64,000 nucleotides of DNA from Stenopsyche tienmushanensis. Its lineage: Eukaryota; Arthropoda; Insecta; Trichoptera; Stenopsychidae. A program made the position numbers and the translations under genes. The DNA lies in assembly GCA_008973525.1 (NCBI GenBank), contig WACJ01000513.1:1612001-1676000 (forward strand). Reading direction: 5' to 3'. This document shows, piece by piece, positions 11,072 through 22,981 of the stretch; within the stretch, counting starts at the first letter, position 1, and every line of letters begins with the position of its first letter. The notes under the pieces are model-generated. The model searched no databases, was not told the DNA's origin, and was given only the letters and a program-made list of their open reading frames with translations.

Positions 11072-12348
11072 TTAGGGCATATCACATGAAGTGTCGAATA
11101 TTCATCTTGAAAAAGGCATAAAATAATGATTTTTTTAAATTGTTTTCTTTGATTTCAAACAGGATTTTGTTGTGTTCTTTGGCTTTAAACATTGATTTTT
11201 AAATTTAATCATTTATCAAATTTATTGTGAATTATTTAATAGTATATGGACAATTGTCATGGAAAATTATTGCATTAAGCGTTTTAGTCTAAAATTTTGA
11301 AAAAAATCGTCTTTAATTTTTTAAACATATTTTCAAAGTATAAATATTTAAAAATATATATTTCAAAGAAAATTCCAAAACTCTAGCTATTTACGGACTT
11401 ATAGCTATTTTAGTAAATGCAACAACTAAGACGGTCCTACCAGAACGAAATCTTTAAACGCGTTTTTCTCGAAACTACTTTTTTCAACACGGTTGACATG
11501 ATATTTCATGTTTTAATCAACCGATTTACTTCAAACTTGGTATAAATCATCTTTTTATAACCATCTAGTGTTTCTACCAAATTTATATCAAAATTTTATT
11601 TTTAACTGTTTTTAAAAAAAATATAACTGAAAAAATAAGATCAAAAAAAAACTTTTTTTTAAACAGTCGCCATTTTTCGAAAATATTTTTTTTTAATTAT
11701 TTTTGAGATAGAAACAATAGCGTCATCTGTAGCGTCATGTCATGTGAAAAATTTAAGATCCTAACGAAACATCGAAAGGACCAAAATTGAAGCGCTTGGG
11801 GATATGTTCTTCGTTGATGATTCGTAATGATAAAAGTACATTTTAAATCGCATGGATTTTATACGACTACAGAAAACGATCTGTATTATAATTGAGTGCC
11901 AAAGCTTTCTATGTATCAAATAAAAATCATGGTTACTGTATGGATTTTCGCCAATTATTGGAGTAAATGCTTCGAAAATGCACGGTCTTTCAGTACGGGC
12001 GCTCGAAATATATTCGGTTATAACTACCATATTATTTAAGCAAAATCTATAAAATATATTATGAATTATTATGTAATATATGGCAAATTATTATGGAAAA
12101 TCATAGCATTAAATATTGCGTGCAAATGATCAAAATCAGTATTCTGCTTGAAAAACGCTTCGCGCATTATGTGATTTTTATCCTGTCGAGTCGACTATTC
12201 GATATTAGGTGGCTAAATTCAAATCAACCGTTCGATAAATAATGTATCAATACTTGTATGCAAATTCTGCCGAAAACATCGCTGCTGTTCGTGAGAGTGT
12301 ATGGGAAAAACCGATACGAAATCCGAACGTTCATGTGAAACGCCCTGA
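11072..12348 (+). mobile_element. Family K Tc1-like element, rearranged, with family E inside
   Basis: The ends are related inverted repeats (AGGGCATATCACATGAA on the left; GAACGTTCATGTGAAACGCC on the right). At 12,190-12,320 a DNA-binding-domain remnant reads VESTIR, then SAENIAAVRESVWEKP, as in Tc1/mariner relatives. The middle (11,440-11,720) is family E. There is no intact gene. Confidence 0.6.
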
Positions 12349-12929
12349 TTTTTTTTAAACAGGAATGGTTTACGTAGGCTTTTTGAATTTGAATAAAAAT
12401 TAAAGCATTTAAAAAATGTTTGCCAAGCTCTGAATGAGATTACAGGATATTCAATTCTTGTGGATAATTACGGGTGTGAGCAAACACCTTTCAGTTTTCT
12501 ACCGCCTATGATGGATAATGTTTAATGGCCATCTCGAAAAGAAGGCTTCCGCGCTACGCCTTTACAAGACATCGACAACCTTTTTATAAAATGCCTGTAC
12601 AAATATCCATAGCGAAACAAGCAGAGTAAAGCAGGTCCAGATCAACTTTTAGCTAAATTGCAACTGTCAAACCACCGATAACAGCGCGCATGATTGAACC
12701 CACACAAATCCAACATTACTCGCTCAAACATTGTTAATGAGCACAATAAACAAAAAAATAACACCATCAGCACGGGAAGTAGTCAAATGCGACGAAGCGA
12801 GCAACGAATTAATTTATCTAATTATTGACGAGCAAAAATTTGCCATAAAATTGAGATGTAATTATTACACAATCTGCATTAAAACACATTAGAGTCGGGG
12901 CGATTATCGAGTGATAAAATTGATATAAT

Positions 12930-13460
12930 TCTCAAATTATCCAATAGATTGGAACGAAATTTCAGTGATGCCTACAGAAGAGTTAACTGCATCCGATATA
13001 TTTTGATGGATGGTTATAGCGTTGAATAATGTATGCAAATTGTCAAATTTTATTTTCAAAATAAGAGCTTCGTTCGAGAAACGTTTCGCAAAAAAATCAT
13101 TTTTAGCGACGAGACCCATTTTCGAATGAATGGATGTGTATATTATCGGATTCGGGACGATACTAATTCACACGAAATATACCAGCACTAAATGCATCTC
13201 GAAAAAATCAGTGTTTGGTGCGGATTTTGGTCCAACGTCATCCAGCGAATTCAACCAGATTTATGCGCAGAAAATTCAATCTCCCGAATACGCGCCACCA
13301 AGCAAAGCCGCGGCGGATATTTGAATGAAATTATATTTCATACTTATTGCCATAAAATATTCTCTCAAATATGAAGAAATTGAGTGGATATCTCACACAC
13401 AACTTGTTTTAATTGCATTTAAAAATCGAGCGTCCTTATTAAAATTCCGCTCGACTTTCA
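12930..13460 (+). mobile_element. Family K Tc1-like transposase, internally deleted
   Basis: Reads KIIFSDETHFRMNG (first catalytic Asp), SVWCGFWS, then jumps to RIQPDLCAEN and GGYLNEIIFHTYCHKIF. The segment with the second and third catalytic residues is missing. The family pattern (SDEAHFxLNG, VWCGLWA, GxHLxDIIFHT) is common in insect Tc1/mariner transposases. Confidence 0.8.
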
Positions 13461-14429
13461 CACAAATGCTCATAATCATCATATCGATGTCATTTTGATG
13501 AAATAAAAAGTGTTATAAAGCCAATAGTATTATGCCAATATATATTTAATACAGTTGTTGCAAAAATAAATCTGTCAAGTTGAATTTATTCATGTTTTTG
13601 TCGGAAGAAGCAAATTCGAAAAAAATTGAATCATGTGCAATTCATCCAAAAATCAAACAAAAATGAAAAATCACTTCAGTATTGTAAGGTATCATATTAA
13701 TGGTAATTTATTGTGTTCTAAAATTGAATGAAATAAATGCATATATTATGCAGAGTGCTTACAAATGAAAAGATCTCTCACGATGTGTTCGCGCGGGCCT
13801 GCTTTTTGAGTGTTAATATTTTGTTTGGCAACCCTAATTCGTATCTGAATACATTTTATCTGTCGTGGGGCGCGAATTTATCCGCCCATCTTGATATTTA
13901 TGCATTTGATAAACTTTCTCGAGCGCAACTCGTTAATTATATACTCTTCGGTTGAGGCCATTCTACACTATTAAATTGTCGACGATTCGAAAAAGTTATC
14001 GAATGAAGGAACTTTTCGAAAGTCGCCTTCCGGGAAGACTTTCGCCTCGGATGACTGAACACAGATCCGTGCTGAAAGGCGACAAACAGGCGATAGATCT
14101 CGACAATAATGCAACAATTTCGGAAATTCGAATGGCCGGCGCTGCAGTGTATCGCACGCTCGGATGCATTTCCAATGGAATGCACAAAATTGCATCAAGC
14201 CGAGATGCTCATTGCGCTGATGAAACACAAACGGCCCAATCGGAGCTCGATTCTATTTTCTTATCTGGAACGCATTCGCGCCTTCAATAAACAGATCGCA
14301 GGAATTGGATCAAATCTCTCCCGGAGGAGATCTATTTTTCGCATCAAACACTCGCGAAAATCATCCCGGATCAAATGAAGAGCAGTCATTCGAAGCGAAT
14401 CCGACGATCGAAAAGTGCATCTATTTTTA

Positions 14430-14880
14430 TTGATGATGCATTTGAATATGGGCGCCAAAATGATCCGACGTGCGTCCTGCAGTGCATCCCGATTGCTGAA
14501 CTTTGGTTCGAGTTTCAAATCCGATTAGTTTTCGGGACGACGTCGCGGCAAAATTCAAAGATATTGTTGCAAGAAACTGAGACGAAAATACCTTTTGGGG
14601 CAAGGAGGCTCTTGCGCTGTAGCCCCGCGGCCCTCCAGCGCTCCCGAAGGCACCCTGAGTAGATCGTGGGGGAAAATGTTGAAGCTTTTGCAGAAAAACC
14701 GGGAGAAGCGCGAGAGAACGCCAACACACGTCCGAAGCGGACGACGCGCCACCGCCAACTGCTCGCTCGTCGCCAGCTTTCCCGCCAATCCACAAACAGC
14801 TTTTCATACCTGCGCTCTTGGGCGGGAAACTGGCACCAAAACAACCCCTAACATTTATATTTATCACTGTGGCTGCATAG
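14430..14880. other. GC-rich segment without recognised gene
   Basis: Open frames overlap on both strands across this segment, which is what high GC produces. Readings are Arg/Ser-rich and match no domain I know. Confidence 0.3.
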
Positions 14881-14929
14881 ATAATTTTGTTCAGTAATAC
14901 ACGCCGTTACCCTTTTAAAGATAATCAAT

Positions 14930-15165
14930 GAAAATCTTTCCCTTATTTGGAGCAGATTCTCCATTTCCATTGTTTTTTGACAGATGTGAAGTGATGGACC
15001 CATTTTTCATCTATGGTTTTGCATGGAAGCAAACACTCGGCATTTCTGCCATGAAACATCGCCAAACACTCTATTGAAACGACACTGTTTTTGTTCCATT
15101 GTGAGCAAACGCGGCACGCATCTTGCGCACAGCTTTCTCATGTTCAATTTTTTTGGTAATATATT
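14930..15165 (-). mobile_element. Irritans-type mariner transposase fragment
   Basis: Reads MRKLCARWVPRLLTMEQKQ, then in another frame ECLAMFHGRNAE and TIDEKWVHHFTS, which keeps the TxDExWxHH catalytic block. Frame changes show decay. The sequence at 18,640-18,850 is related. Confidence 0.78.
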
Positions 15166-15689
15166 CATAAAAAAATAAGTAACTTTCATATTTTTGAACA
15201 TTTTCTTGACAACTTTCACCCCATAAAAGTAATTTATCAATAATGAAATTTATTTTATTTTGTTGGTTTTATTATAAAATATGAACAAACATTTTCAAAG
15301 TCAATTGTACCATACCTATATTATTTGAAAAAGTGCAAACAATAAGTTGGCAAAGTTTTATCGCAATCGAATGAACGGTATGGCAGCGCATTGAATACGG
15401 ACAAACAAACATTTTTTTAAATATATATTAAACTATACCTATGTTACTCGCGGAATCCTTAGCAATTAATGGACGAAGTTTAATCACAATCCGATGAATG
15501 GTATGGCAGCGCATTTCGAACGAACAAAATCCAATTCATTTTTATACATTAGATAATAACCTCAAGAAGCTGATTATCCTCGTTTGGTTGCTGTTTTAGG
15601 GCTGTCCAAGCTACTTTTATTTCGGGAAACGGGCAAATTTAAAATCGATAAAATCATTGATGCCATAATCGATTTACACTGATGACTTT

Positions 15690-15973
15690 CTGTCAACTCC
15701 TATAAGCGTAAGACAATCTTCGATTCGAGGCAGAGTCAATTGTAAACAAACACTGTTGATAGCATACGAGAACACGTCATTTTTTTGCATAAACAATACA
15801 CTAAAAATAGATTAATTTGCTCTTGCTTGCAACAAGCAGCGATGAACAAGAAGCAATTAAATAAATATACACTGTCGATAGCACCTAGCAGTCTACGAGC
15901 TCAATGTATTAGAGTGCTCTTTCGAATAAGTGGAGGGGGGGTCCCAGGCTCTGGGATAGTACTGCTTTAGGGG
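15690..15973 (+). repeat. Family G TTAA-type repeat, copy 2
   Basis: Same order as 4,424-4,688: GTAAGACAATCTTCGATTCG, GTTGATAGCATACGAG, ACAAGCAGCGATGAACA, then the CCCAGGCTCTGGG palindrome and CTTTAGGGG directly followed by TTAA at 15,974-15,977. Confidence 0.7.
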
Positions 15974-16289
15974 TTAAATAATTCTTCCCCGGACAATTTT
16001 TCATAAATTAATAGGAGATGCTGTTTTATCTTGTCGCCAAGAAATGAGGTCATCAATCATCAAGTTTTGGATTTTTTAAAAAGCAATAGCTACTATTTGC
16101 ACCAGCTGTCGTCTCCAATCAGATAGATCCCATGATTAGGCTCTTTTTTCGTTGAAAAAATATGAAAATAAGTAACCATAATTTATTTTTTCGTTTAGGT
16201 ATCATTGTATATTATATATTAAGTTGATGACTCCAACCCTCAGTCATGTCAAACTATGTTTTTGAAGTGAAACTCTTCTCTCTAAATAA

Positions 16290-16590
16290 CTATTTATTCC
16301 ATGCGAGAGAGAGAGATCTGGCTGCAGGAAGGACGACTTCCCGCAGCCAAGGCTAACCGACGACTCTCGATTCCCGCCTCCTGCGCGTCACTAACCAATC
16401 GGCAACGGTGCACGCGCAAGAAGCGATCGGTCGGCATGCAGGCGCAATGTCTCCGTAGGGCCACAAGAGATGGCGCTGTTAAAATAAAGCATTGCACCTG
16501 AAGAGAGACGGAAGATGTCGCTGCTAATTTGGCGAATTAAATCTGCTCAGATTAACAGTGCTATTACATGGGGATGGTAAATTGCCCACG
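16290..16590 (-). repeat. Family A LTR-like repeat, copy 2
   Basis: About 300 bp, minus orientation, longer subtype with GGCGAATTAAATCTGCTCAG. It contains the (GA)n run, GACGACTTCCCGCAGCCAAG and AGAGATGGCGCTGTTAAAAT. The outer end near 16,590 reads GCCCACGCTATTAG where other copies have GCTACA. Confidence 0.82.
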
Positions 16591-16633
16591 CTATTAGCAT
16601 CATCGTATTGTTACTATTTCACCATAAACATCT

Positions 16634-16885
16634 TTGCGTGTTTTGTCGGTTTTTGTGGCATTCCAATCCAAATCAAACAAAAATAGCGTGCAATGCTGGA
16701 TGTGGATATTGTTAGTTTCGGGTTTGGACGTTTTATCTTTAACAATAAAATTAATATGTTGTCCAAAAATAATGTTAAACAATCGATCTACAAATATAAT
16801 AACTTACAAATATGTTTCCGTCACTGTGTCCGGACACAAATTGAGCTCAAACATAAAGTCTCGAAATACGCGAATATTTTTGGGT
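16634..16885 (-). repeat. Family L repeat, inverted relative to 22.3 kb
   Basis: TTGTGGCATTCCAATCCAAA and, further right, GAGCTCAAACATAAAGTCTC recur in inverse order and orientation at 22,333-22,562. Spacing between the two blocks is similar in both copies. Confidence 0.65.
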
Positions 16886-17225
16886 CCCCCCTAATATGTA
16901 CTACATACACAGAAGAGGCATATACGAGTACTATAGACTGCAATGTGCTAACGTTTGTCAAATCGTCAATACAAGAGTATTAAAATCCCTAGTGCCATGT
17001 TGATGTATGGGAAATCCTATTCCCGTGGAATGAAAAGTCCGGCAGAATTTTCAAAACAATCAATTAGCAAAAGCCTGCGAACGAAACAGTGGTATTAAAA
17101 AATAACAACCCTTGATTGAAGGGCTTTGACATATATGCTTCAATACAATCCGAAAAAATAATTTAGTCAGATTGAACTCAAAGCCAAAACTACTCCAAGC
17201 TGTTCGAGTACTTGGTCTATTCCAT

Positions 17226-17530
17226 AGGCTCCCGACCTTTTTCGGGTGGCGACCCCTTTTTATAAAAGCCATGTGAGCCGCGACCATGATGAAATTGAAA
17301 AAGGTATAAAAAAATATATATAAAATGGGTTTTTACCATACCAGAATTGTGTGAGAAATTTTTCATCAAACAAGTTACTTGTCGATGAATCATCCGCAAA
17401 TCCAAGAATTCGTCTTGTAATTTATCAGGAATGCTGGCTAAATCAAGAGAATGGATTTCGTGTCAATGTAATTTCTACTTCTTTTAGTTCGGGGAATTAA
17501 CGTTGAGGTTCATTTTCAAGAAATTCAAGA
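17226..17530 (-). mobile_element. hAT element end and transposase remnant
   Basis: The left edge has CGACCTTTTTCGGGTGGCGA, a typical hAT sub-terminal sequence. Reading leftward-coded frames from 17,530 gives an LxEITGHLEFLENEP-like piece and IPDKLQDEFLDLRM, similar to the C-terminal region of hAT (SCAND3/ZBED5-type) transposases. It has several stops. Confidence 0.5.
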
Positions 17531-17649
17531 TGTCCAGTAATCTCCTCCTTTAATTTTTTTTAAATTTTAAATCTTTATTTCACCTTCAGATTTATTTACC
17601 ACACTGCAGACTTTCTCAAAAATGACAATGTTTTCAAGATTTATTTTCC

Positions 17650-17760
17650 TTTGGCGCCCGATCGCGAGACGCTTATTCGAAATTTCAGCGGTCTGAAAGC
17701 CGGACCGGTTGGACACCTTGTGACCACTCTCTCATTTTTTAGGGCCTTTTGCGTAAGTTA
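17650..17760 (+). repeat. Family H repeat, copy
   Basis: GATCGCGAGACGCTTATTCG, AAAGCCGGACCGGTTGGACA and TTTTTTAGGGCCTTTTGCG are shared with 4,886-4,990, 18,378-18,475 and (inverted) 57,030-57,150. Confidence 0.6.
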
Positions 17761-17869
17761 TGGTGAGAAATGCATCCCCGGAGCTTTCTACGATCTCCAT
17801 ACTCACGAAAGCCCCCCTAGAGGCTAATTTTCATAGGTGGTTTGATTGAGAATAGGTCGTATTATAATA

Positions 17870-18262
17870 TTATAATGTTGAATAATGCATGCAATTATCA
17901 TATTTATTTTTCAAAATTAGTACTCCGTTCAAGAAACTGACGACATACGATTCCAACAGGACGGCGCTACATACAACGCATGCCTCGATTAACATTCCGC
18001 ATGAGTGATTTGAGGTCATTGTGGTCACCAAGATCGTGCAATTTAACGTCTTTATACTTCTTCCTTTGGGACTATCTTAAATCGCAGGTCTATGCGCATA
18101 AATAGCAAATAATTGAGCTTCTCAACGCCAACAAGCAAATTCAGCCAGATTTATGTGACAAAGTCATCGAAAATTGGACCTCCCGATTACATGCTACCAA
18201 GCGAAGCTCCTGTGGATATTTGAAAGACATTATATTTCATACTTATGCAAATGCGCTCGTTT
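17870..18262 (+). mobile_element. Family K Tc1-like transposase C-terminal half
   Basis: Reads FQQDGATYNAC (second catalytic Asp), WSPRSCNLTSLYFFLWDYLK (third catalytic region, where the family has DxxPLDFFLWGY), AHK, then WTSRLHATK and GYLKDIIFHTYAN. The N-terminal half is absent. It is the complement of the deletion seen at 12,930-13,460. Confidence 0.82.
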
Positions 18263-18377
18263 TTTATCGATTTCATCACTCAAACGCTTATATAAGATTG
18301 CATAATACTAACCCCGATGTCGGAGAGTCCATGCGGAGATCCGTTCATGGACGCAGACCTTGTTCTGTGGATATTTT

Positions 18378-18475
18378 CAGGCATGCCGTCCGATCGCGAG
18401 GCACTCATACGTCGTATCAGCGGTCGGAGAAGCGGACCGTTTGGACACATAGACTTTATGGCCACTCCATCCTCT
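18378..18475 (+). repeat. Family H repeat, copy
   Basis: GATCGCGAGGCACTCATACG, GTCGGAGAAGCGGACCGTTT and TTATGGCCACTCCATCCTCT match the other family H copies. It directly follows the Tc1-like fragment. Confidence 0.6.
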
Positions 18476-18599
18476 TTTAATTTAAATTAGTTAGCTAGTT
18501 TCTCCCCCACAGTAAAGTTGAGAATGAGCGTGCCTTTAAGTGAGCGTGATATTAAATTCAGATTGTGCACCTTGCTATGTATTTTTGTTGAGCGGGCTG

Positions 18600-18900
18600 G
18601 TCCCAAATAACGACACCAATGAACGGCTCAGCTCAATGGAGGCTCCCTATGTTTCTTTGTCTCAGATGTGAATTAATGGACCCATGTTCGATTGACCCAT
18701 CACCGATGCTGTTTGTCGAGCAAACGCGACACCCATCTTGCGCACAGCTTTATTGTGTTCAAATTTTCAGTCAATATCCGGCACTTTTTCAAATCCCTGT
18801 TAGCTTTAATAACATCCAATACTTTGATATCGGTTGGACTTGAAACCTTTCAAATAAAAGTATTCATGTTTATAAATTCACTGAGAACGTTGACTGTTGA
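18600..18900 (-). mobile_element. Mariner fragment related to the 15-kb copy
   Basis: Shares CAGATGTGAATTAATGGACC and CATCTTGCGCACAGCTTTAT with the mariner at 14,930-15,165. Decay is heavier, and only RKLCARW-like remnants can be read near 18,740. Confidence 0.55.
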
Positions 18901-19257
18901 TGGCTGCCAAACAAATAATAAACAAAGTAGCGTCTTCAAACTTGAAACTTAAGCTTTGTAAGATAGATACTTTCTATCATAATATTTATTAAAAACAACA
19001 ATCGCCGTCTATGTGTCAGGTCGGATATTTCTGGGACTATTTTCAAATAATGCACACTCTTGATGGATTATTTTTTTTTGATACAATAGAATAACGAATA
19101 ATTATAGCCGCAAGTTTGGTTAGTTTTTGGCCTAATTATTTTTCTTCGTCACAGACATAATTTGATATTGAGTTGAAATGCGACTTCTTTACGCGCGTAA
19201 TGTCAAAAAAGAGGAAAACGATGCGTAAAGCTGGCACCGTGTATTTTTATCTAAAGT

Positions 19258-19840
19258 TTAGAGCCCCCGGGGATAATCCTCGTCCCCGAACGAGTATCCC
19301 ACCTTTTCTACGGCTGGACTTGACAGGACGACTATGACTGGCATCGGAGCCGAGGAGGGCGCAGCGAGGTGGGAATATAAGGGGCGAGGGGCGAGGAGGT
19401 CGGAACGGGAGTCAGGGAGGCTCCTTGCCTCGGGCTGTCCCTTCTTACCGCCCACACTCGTGTGGTACTCATTCCTGCGCCTTGGGCGGAATACGTCAGA
19501 AATGCTCGAACCAGACGTCGACAATTGCCGGAGTGAGTCTAAACATTTTTATCTACTCGTATTTTTAATAACATATTTTAGAAAGCCTCATCCTGGGGAA
19601 TTTATCTCATGCTAGACGGGATCCACCGGTCATTTCTGACGATCGAACCGGGAGCAGGCTGGGAGCGACGACGAAGACGCCAAACAGGGGATGACCTCAC
19701 CTGCAGAATGTGGTCTTCTTATCCGAGACAAAAGCATAAATGTAGAAGATCGTTTCCATGACGGAGAACCCGACGACCTTTACGCAGCCCTTAGGGCGAT
19801 AGCGGATGATTGCACAAGCGTATGAGGTCTACGCCTCGGG
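19258..19840. other. GC-rich island, nature unknown
   Basis: CpG-rich DNA with long overlapping open frames on both strands (for example 19,258-19,524 minus, 19,334-19,615 plus). No domain is recognised. It could be an LTR or 5' region of a retroelement, or a gene-associated island; I see nothing decisive. Confidence 0.25.
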
Positions 19841-20059
19841 CCTCGTTTTTGACAAAATAAAATGTTAATCATTTTAAGGTTTCGCTTCGTTCGAAGGCTT
19901 AATTTGTTTCGCATTCGGACCCAAATTATGGTTCGCCTCGGGATGGCCAAATGCAAAATTCCTCATTGCTCGAGGCGATTGCCATGAAAGAGCAACCTGA
20001 TGTGGATTGTTGGACCGCATATGCAACCAATTCATGTTTCTGTTAAGGATTCATACGCC

Positions 20060-20205
20060 GTGCTTGTATGATATATAATAAAATAAGCGAGCCACTGGTC
20101 TAGTGGTTGTACAATGCTACGTACAGTAGAAGCGACGCAACGCATGCGCGTAGTGTGTCTATGATGTATGCGACGGAGACGGACACACTACAAACGATTC
20201 TACCG
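20060..20205 (+). repeat. Family B repeat, copy 2 with tRNA-like box A
   Basis: Contains ATATATAATAAAATAAGCGA then CACTGGTCTAGTGGTTGTAC; TGGTCTAGTGG matches the RNA polymerase III box A of tRNA-Glu-like genes. GCATGCGCGTAGTGTGTCTA follows. No clear box B is visible. Confidence 0.75.
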
Positions 20206-20349
20206 ATCCAATGCAATCATTTTTTTATGACTAAACTATTGATCATCAGAGTGCTAAGATACGATATATCGTCGACATCAAACAATTTCTAAAGTGATTG
20301 CGAAAAACAGCTATATTCTTGATCACAATCCAATTAATAATTGAGCCGT

Positions 20350-20469
20350 GTGCTGTGTAATATATAATAAATTAGGCTTGCTACTGGTGTAGTGGTCGCT
20401 TTATACTACGTATAAACGCGCACACAGTAGGGCCGACACGGCGCATGCGCATAGCGTGTGTACAATGCC
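20350..20469 (+). repeat. Family B repeat, copy 3 (truncated)
   Basis: TGCTGTGTAATATATAATAA, CTACTGGTGTAGTGGTCGCT and GCGCATGCGCATAGCGTGTG are all present. The right third is missing. Confidence 0.7.
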
Positions 20470-20959
20470 ATACTTTGATTCTTAGTGAAGGGAGATGATT
20501 TGAATATTATTGATTGAATACAAATTATTAGGTAAACGATCGCAATATGAAGCGACATACATGCAATATGACCTGTATGTAGGGATATGCACAGTAAATT
20601 TCCCAAATTTACAAATACGAATTTATGGACCATCAAATATACCGATGATATCAAATTTGCGCGCCGGCATAATGGAATAATTTTCGGATCGAGTCCCCCA
20701 AGAACTATATCGATTGCTAATAGTCAACGTGCGAATTTAGACGTGCGAACAGTAACAAATTCAATCAAACTCGCTTATAACGAGCAACATGGTGCCAATC
20801 TAATGTCTGTATTTTGAAAGCATGTGTATATAAGCGGGTTAGACATAGGAGGATGACCCAAAACTTATTAATTTAACTTAACTTAACTTTTATTTACATA
20901 ATCAGAGCTCCCGAGAAAGTCACTTTTTTAAGCAGATTTTGGTCATTGCCATAACCGTA

Positions 20960-21330
20960 AATCGATTATAAGCAAATTATTGTAGCCAAAACTGAATAAT
21001 ATATAGATATCTAAATATGGTTCTAAAATAACAGCCTTATGTGTTAGACAACGCATTCCATTATTGAAATTCTGCATAAGCGATTTGAGGGCATGTTGCC
21101 ATTAATTTTTTTCTTTTGGGGCTATTTTAAAACATAGATTTATGCGTATTTGAAATATGTTATATTTTATAATAAATGCCATAAAATATTCTTTAAAATA
21201 AAATTAAAATTAAATAGATATTTTACATGTAACTTGTTTAATTTAAATTTAAAAATAGAGCGTTCTTATTGAAAAGGGTTATAGCATTTATCAACTATGA
21301 ATACCGAACGTTCATGTGGTATGTCCCGAT
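20960..21330 (+). mobile_element. Family K Tc1-like remnant with right end
   Basis: Eroded coding DNA near 21,100 (TTTTTTTCTTTTGGGGCTATTT corresponds to FFLWGYF) and a right end GAACGTTCATGTGGTATGTC like that at 12,320-12,348. The mirror end occurs at 22,982. Confidence 0.6.
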
Positions 21331-22332
21331 ATATCAATAGCTTTGATTGACACGTTGTTAAATTTATGATACTGGATCCAAAATATATTATCGAAGTTCG
21401 GTTGGAAAGCTGGCTTCGTTGGTTATATGCAAAGTTAGTATGCTTTTTTTATAATGGTAAGATATATTACCATCTCTGTTCTGTCAATCCATCTGGAGTC
21501 AAGGCCGCCGCTCGACGTTGACAGAAGACACTTCTAACTGTCTTGCATGAGGTCCATTATAGTCTCGATAATAATATATGAGGACAATCTAATCTTAATC
21601 TATGTTTGAAAATATAGGTTCAATGGTAGTAAGGAGCAATATGCAATCATAAGGCGGTCGTCCAGATTGTCATCAAAGAGTGGGTCTTCTTCCTGTCTGG
21701 ATACAACAACAGATGAAGTGCAGCATGCATTAACGAATTTATCGAATTTCGAATTAAATTCGCCTTATGACTTGTGGAAAATTCATTTTGCCGACATGCA
21801 TTATGCAAAAGAGCGCGAGTGCAGGTCTGTATTCAAATTGTGCATTTCCATGCACAACGCTCGTTTCCATGTCGACGTTAAATCTATAAATCTCATCTGA
21901 TTTATCATCGTTGCGAAGAAAACTGACCCAAGCGAAGGTACACAAAAATGAACGCCACAAAAGGAAGAAGGTCGAAAATGGGCGCCATAACGGGGCGCAT
22001 GCAAAAGGGTCGGGGGTGCGATCCTGTGGGTATTTAATTGCGTTGGAGGTGTGTATGTGAGCTCAAAAGAAAAATTATAAATTATAATGTGGCTCTTTGA
22101 ACAAAGGGTCCCTCTCGCTCTCATTATGTATTCATTCAGGTTATTTGCCTTCCACGTCGGCTATCAACCAGAGAACTTGCTGAACAAGTGTGTATGCTCA
22201 CCCGGGGCTGTTTTCAGATTTCGCCATCAATTCGCCATGTTCACTTACCGAAATTTTACTCCACGTAAGAAAAGTGACATCGGCGAGCTTTCCTGTCTAG
22301 CCTTTTTGACGAACGACACGCAAATATTGGGG

Positions 22333-22562
22333 GCATCGAAAAGTATTCGCGTATTTCGAGACTTTATGTTTGAGCTCAATTTGTGTTCGGACGCAGCGAC
22401 GAAAGCATCTTTGTAAGTTGTTTTATTTGTAGATCAATTATTTAGCATTATTTTTGTGCAAAATATTTTTTTTTATTATTAAGGATTAAATGTCCAGACA
22501 CGGCGATGTACGCTGCTTTTGTTTGATTTGTATTGAAATGCCACAAAATCAATAAAACACTC
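22333..22562 (+). repeat. Family L repeat
   Basis: GAGACTTTATGTTTGAGCTC and, further right, TTGTATTGAAATGCCACAAA recur in inverse at 16,634-16,885. The 109-codon open frame at 22,087-22,416 overlaps it and is probably spurious. Confidence 0.65.
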
Positions 22563-22681
22563 AAAGAAGTTTATGGTGAAATGATTAACCCATGGGCATG
22601 GAAAAACAAGTAGGATGGGTACTATGAGTAAGACGATTATAAACAAGATAATTCCTTAATTAAGTAAAAGAGTGTTAAGCT

Positions 22682-22905
22682 TGCTGTGTTTGTGTAATAT
22701 ATGATAAAATAGGCGCACCACTGTTCTAGTGGTTGCTTTATGCTGTGTATAGACACACGCATAATAGAAGAGGCGCATGCGCGTTGTGTTTCTTTGCGAC
22801 AGTCGCGGACATACTACAAACGATATTTCCTACCAATTGCCAATGGTGATTGGAGTTTCATTTATCGTGACGTTCTAGCCAATTTGCCCTACCAATTTCC
22901 CCTAA
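22682..22905 (+). repeat. Family B repeat, copy 4 (fullest)
   Basis: Runs from GCTGTGTTTGTGTAATATAT through CACTGTTCTAGTGGTTGCTT and GGCGCATGCGCGTTGTG to GAGTTTCATTTATCGTGACG. It is the longest copy and a good reference for the family, at about 220 bp. Confidence 0.78.
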
Positions 22906-22981
22906 GCTGATAATAAGGATAAGCACAAGATAATAGTTGAACATTGAAAGCTTACTTCAAATTCCAAATTTGTATTTATTG

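Noticed and set aside
14427..14867. 146-codon minus-strand frame
   Set aside because: GC-rich DNA with long frames on both strands at once; Arg/Ser-rich, no recognisable protein.
20095..20115. tRNA gene suggested by TGGTCTAGTGGTT
   Set aside because: Only a box A is present. No acceptor stem, anticodon arm or box B can be drawn, and the motif is inside a dispersed repeat.
22087..22416. 109-codon open frame on the plus strand
   Set aside because: Its second half is the family L repeat, and the first half has no recognisable feature.
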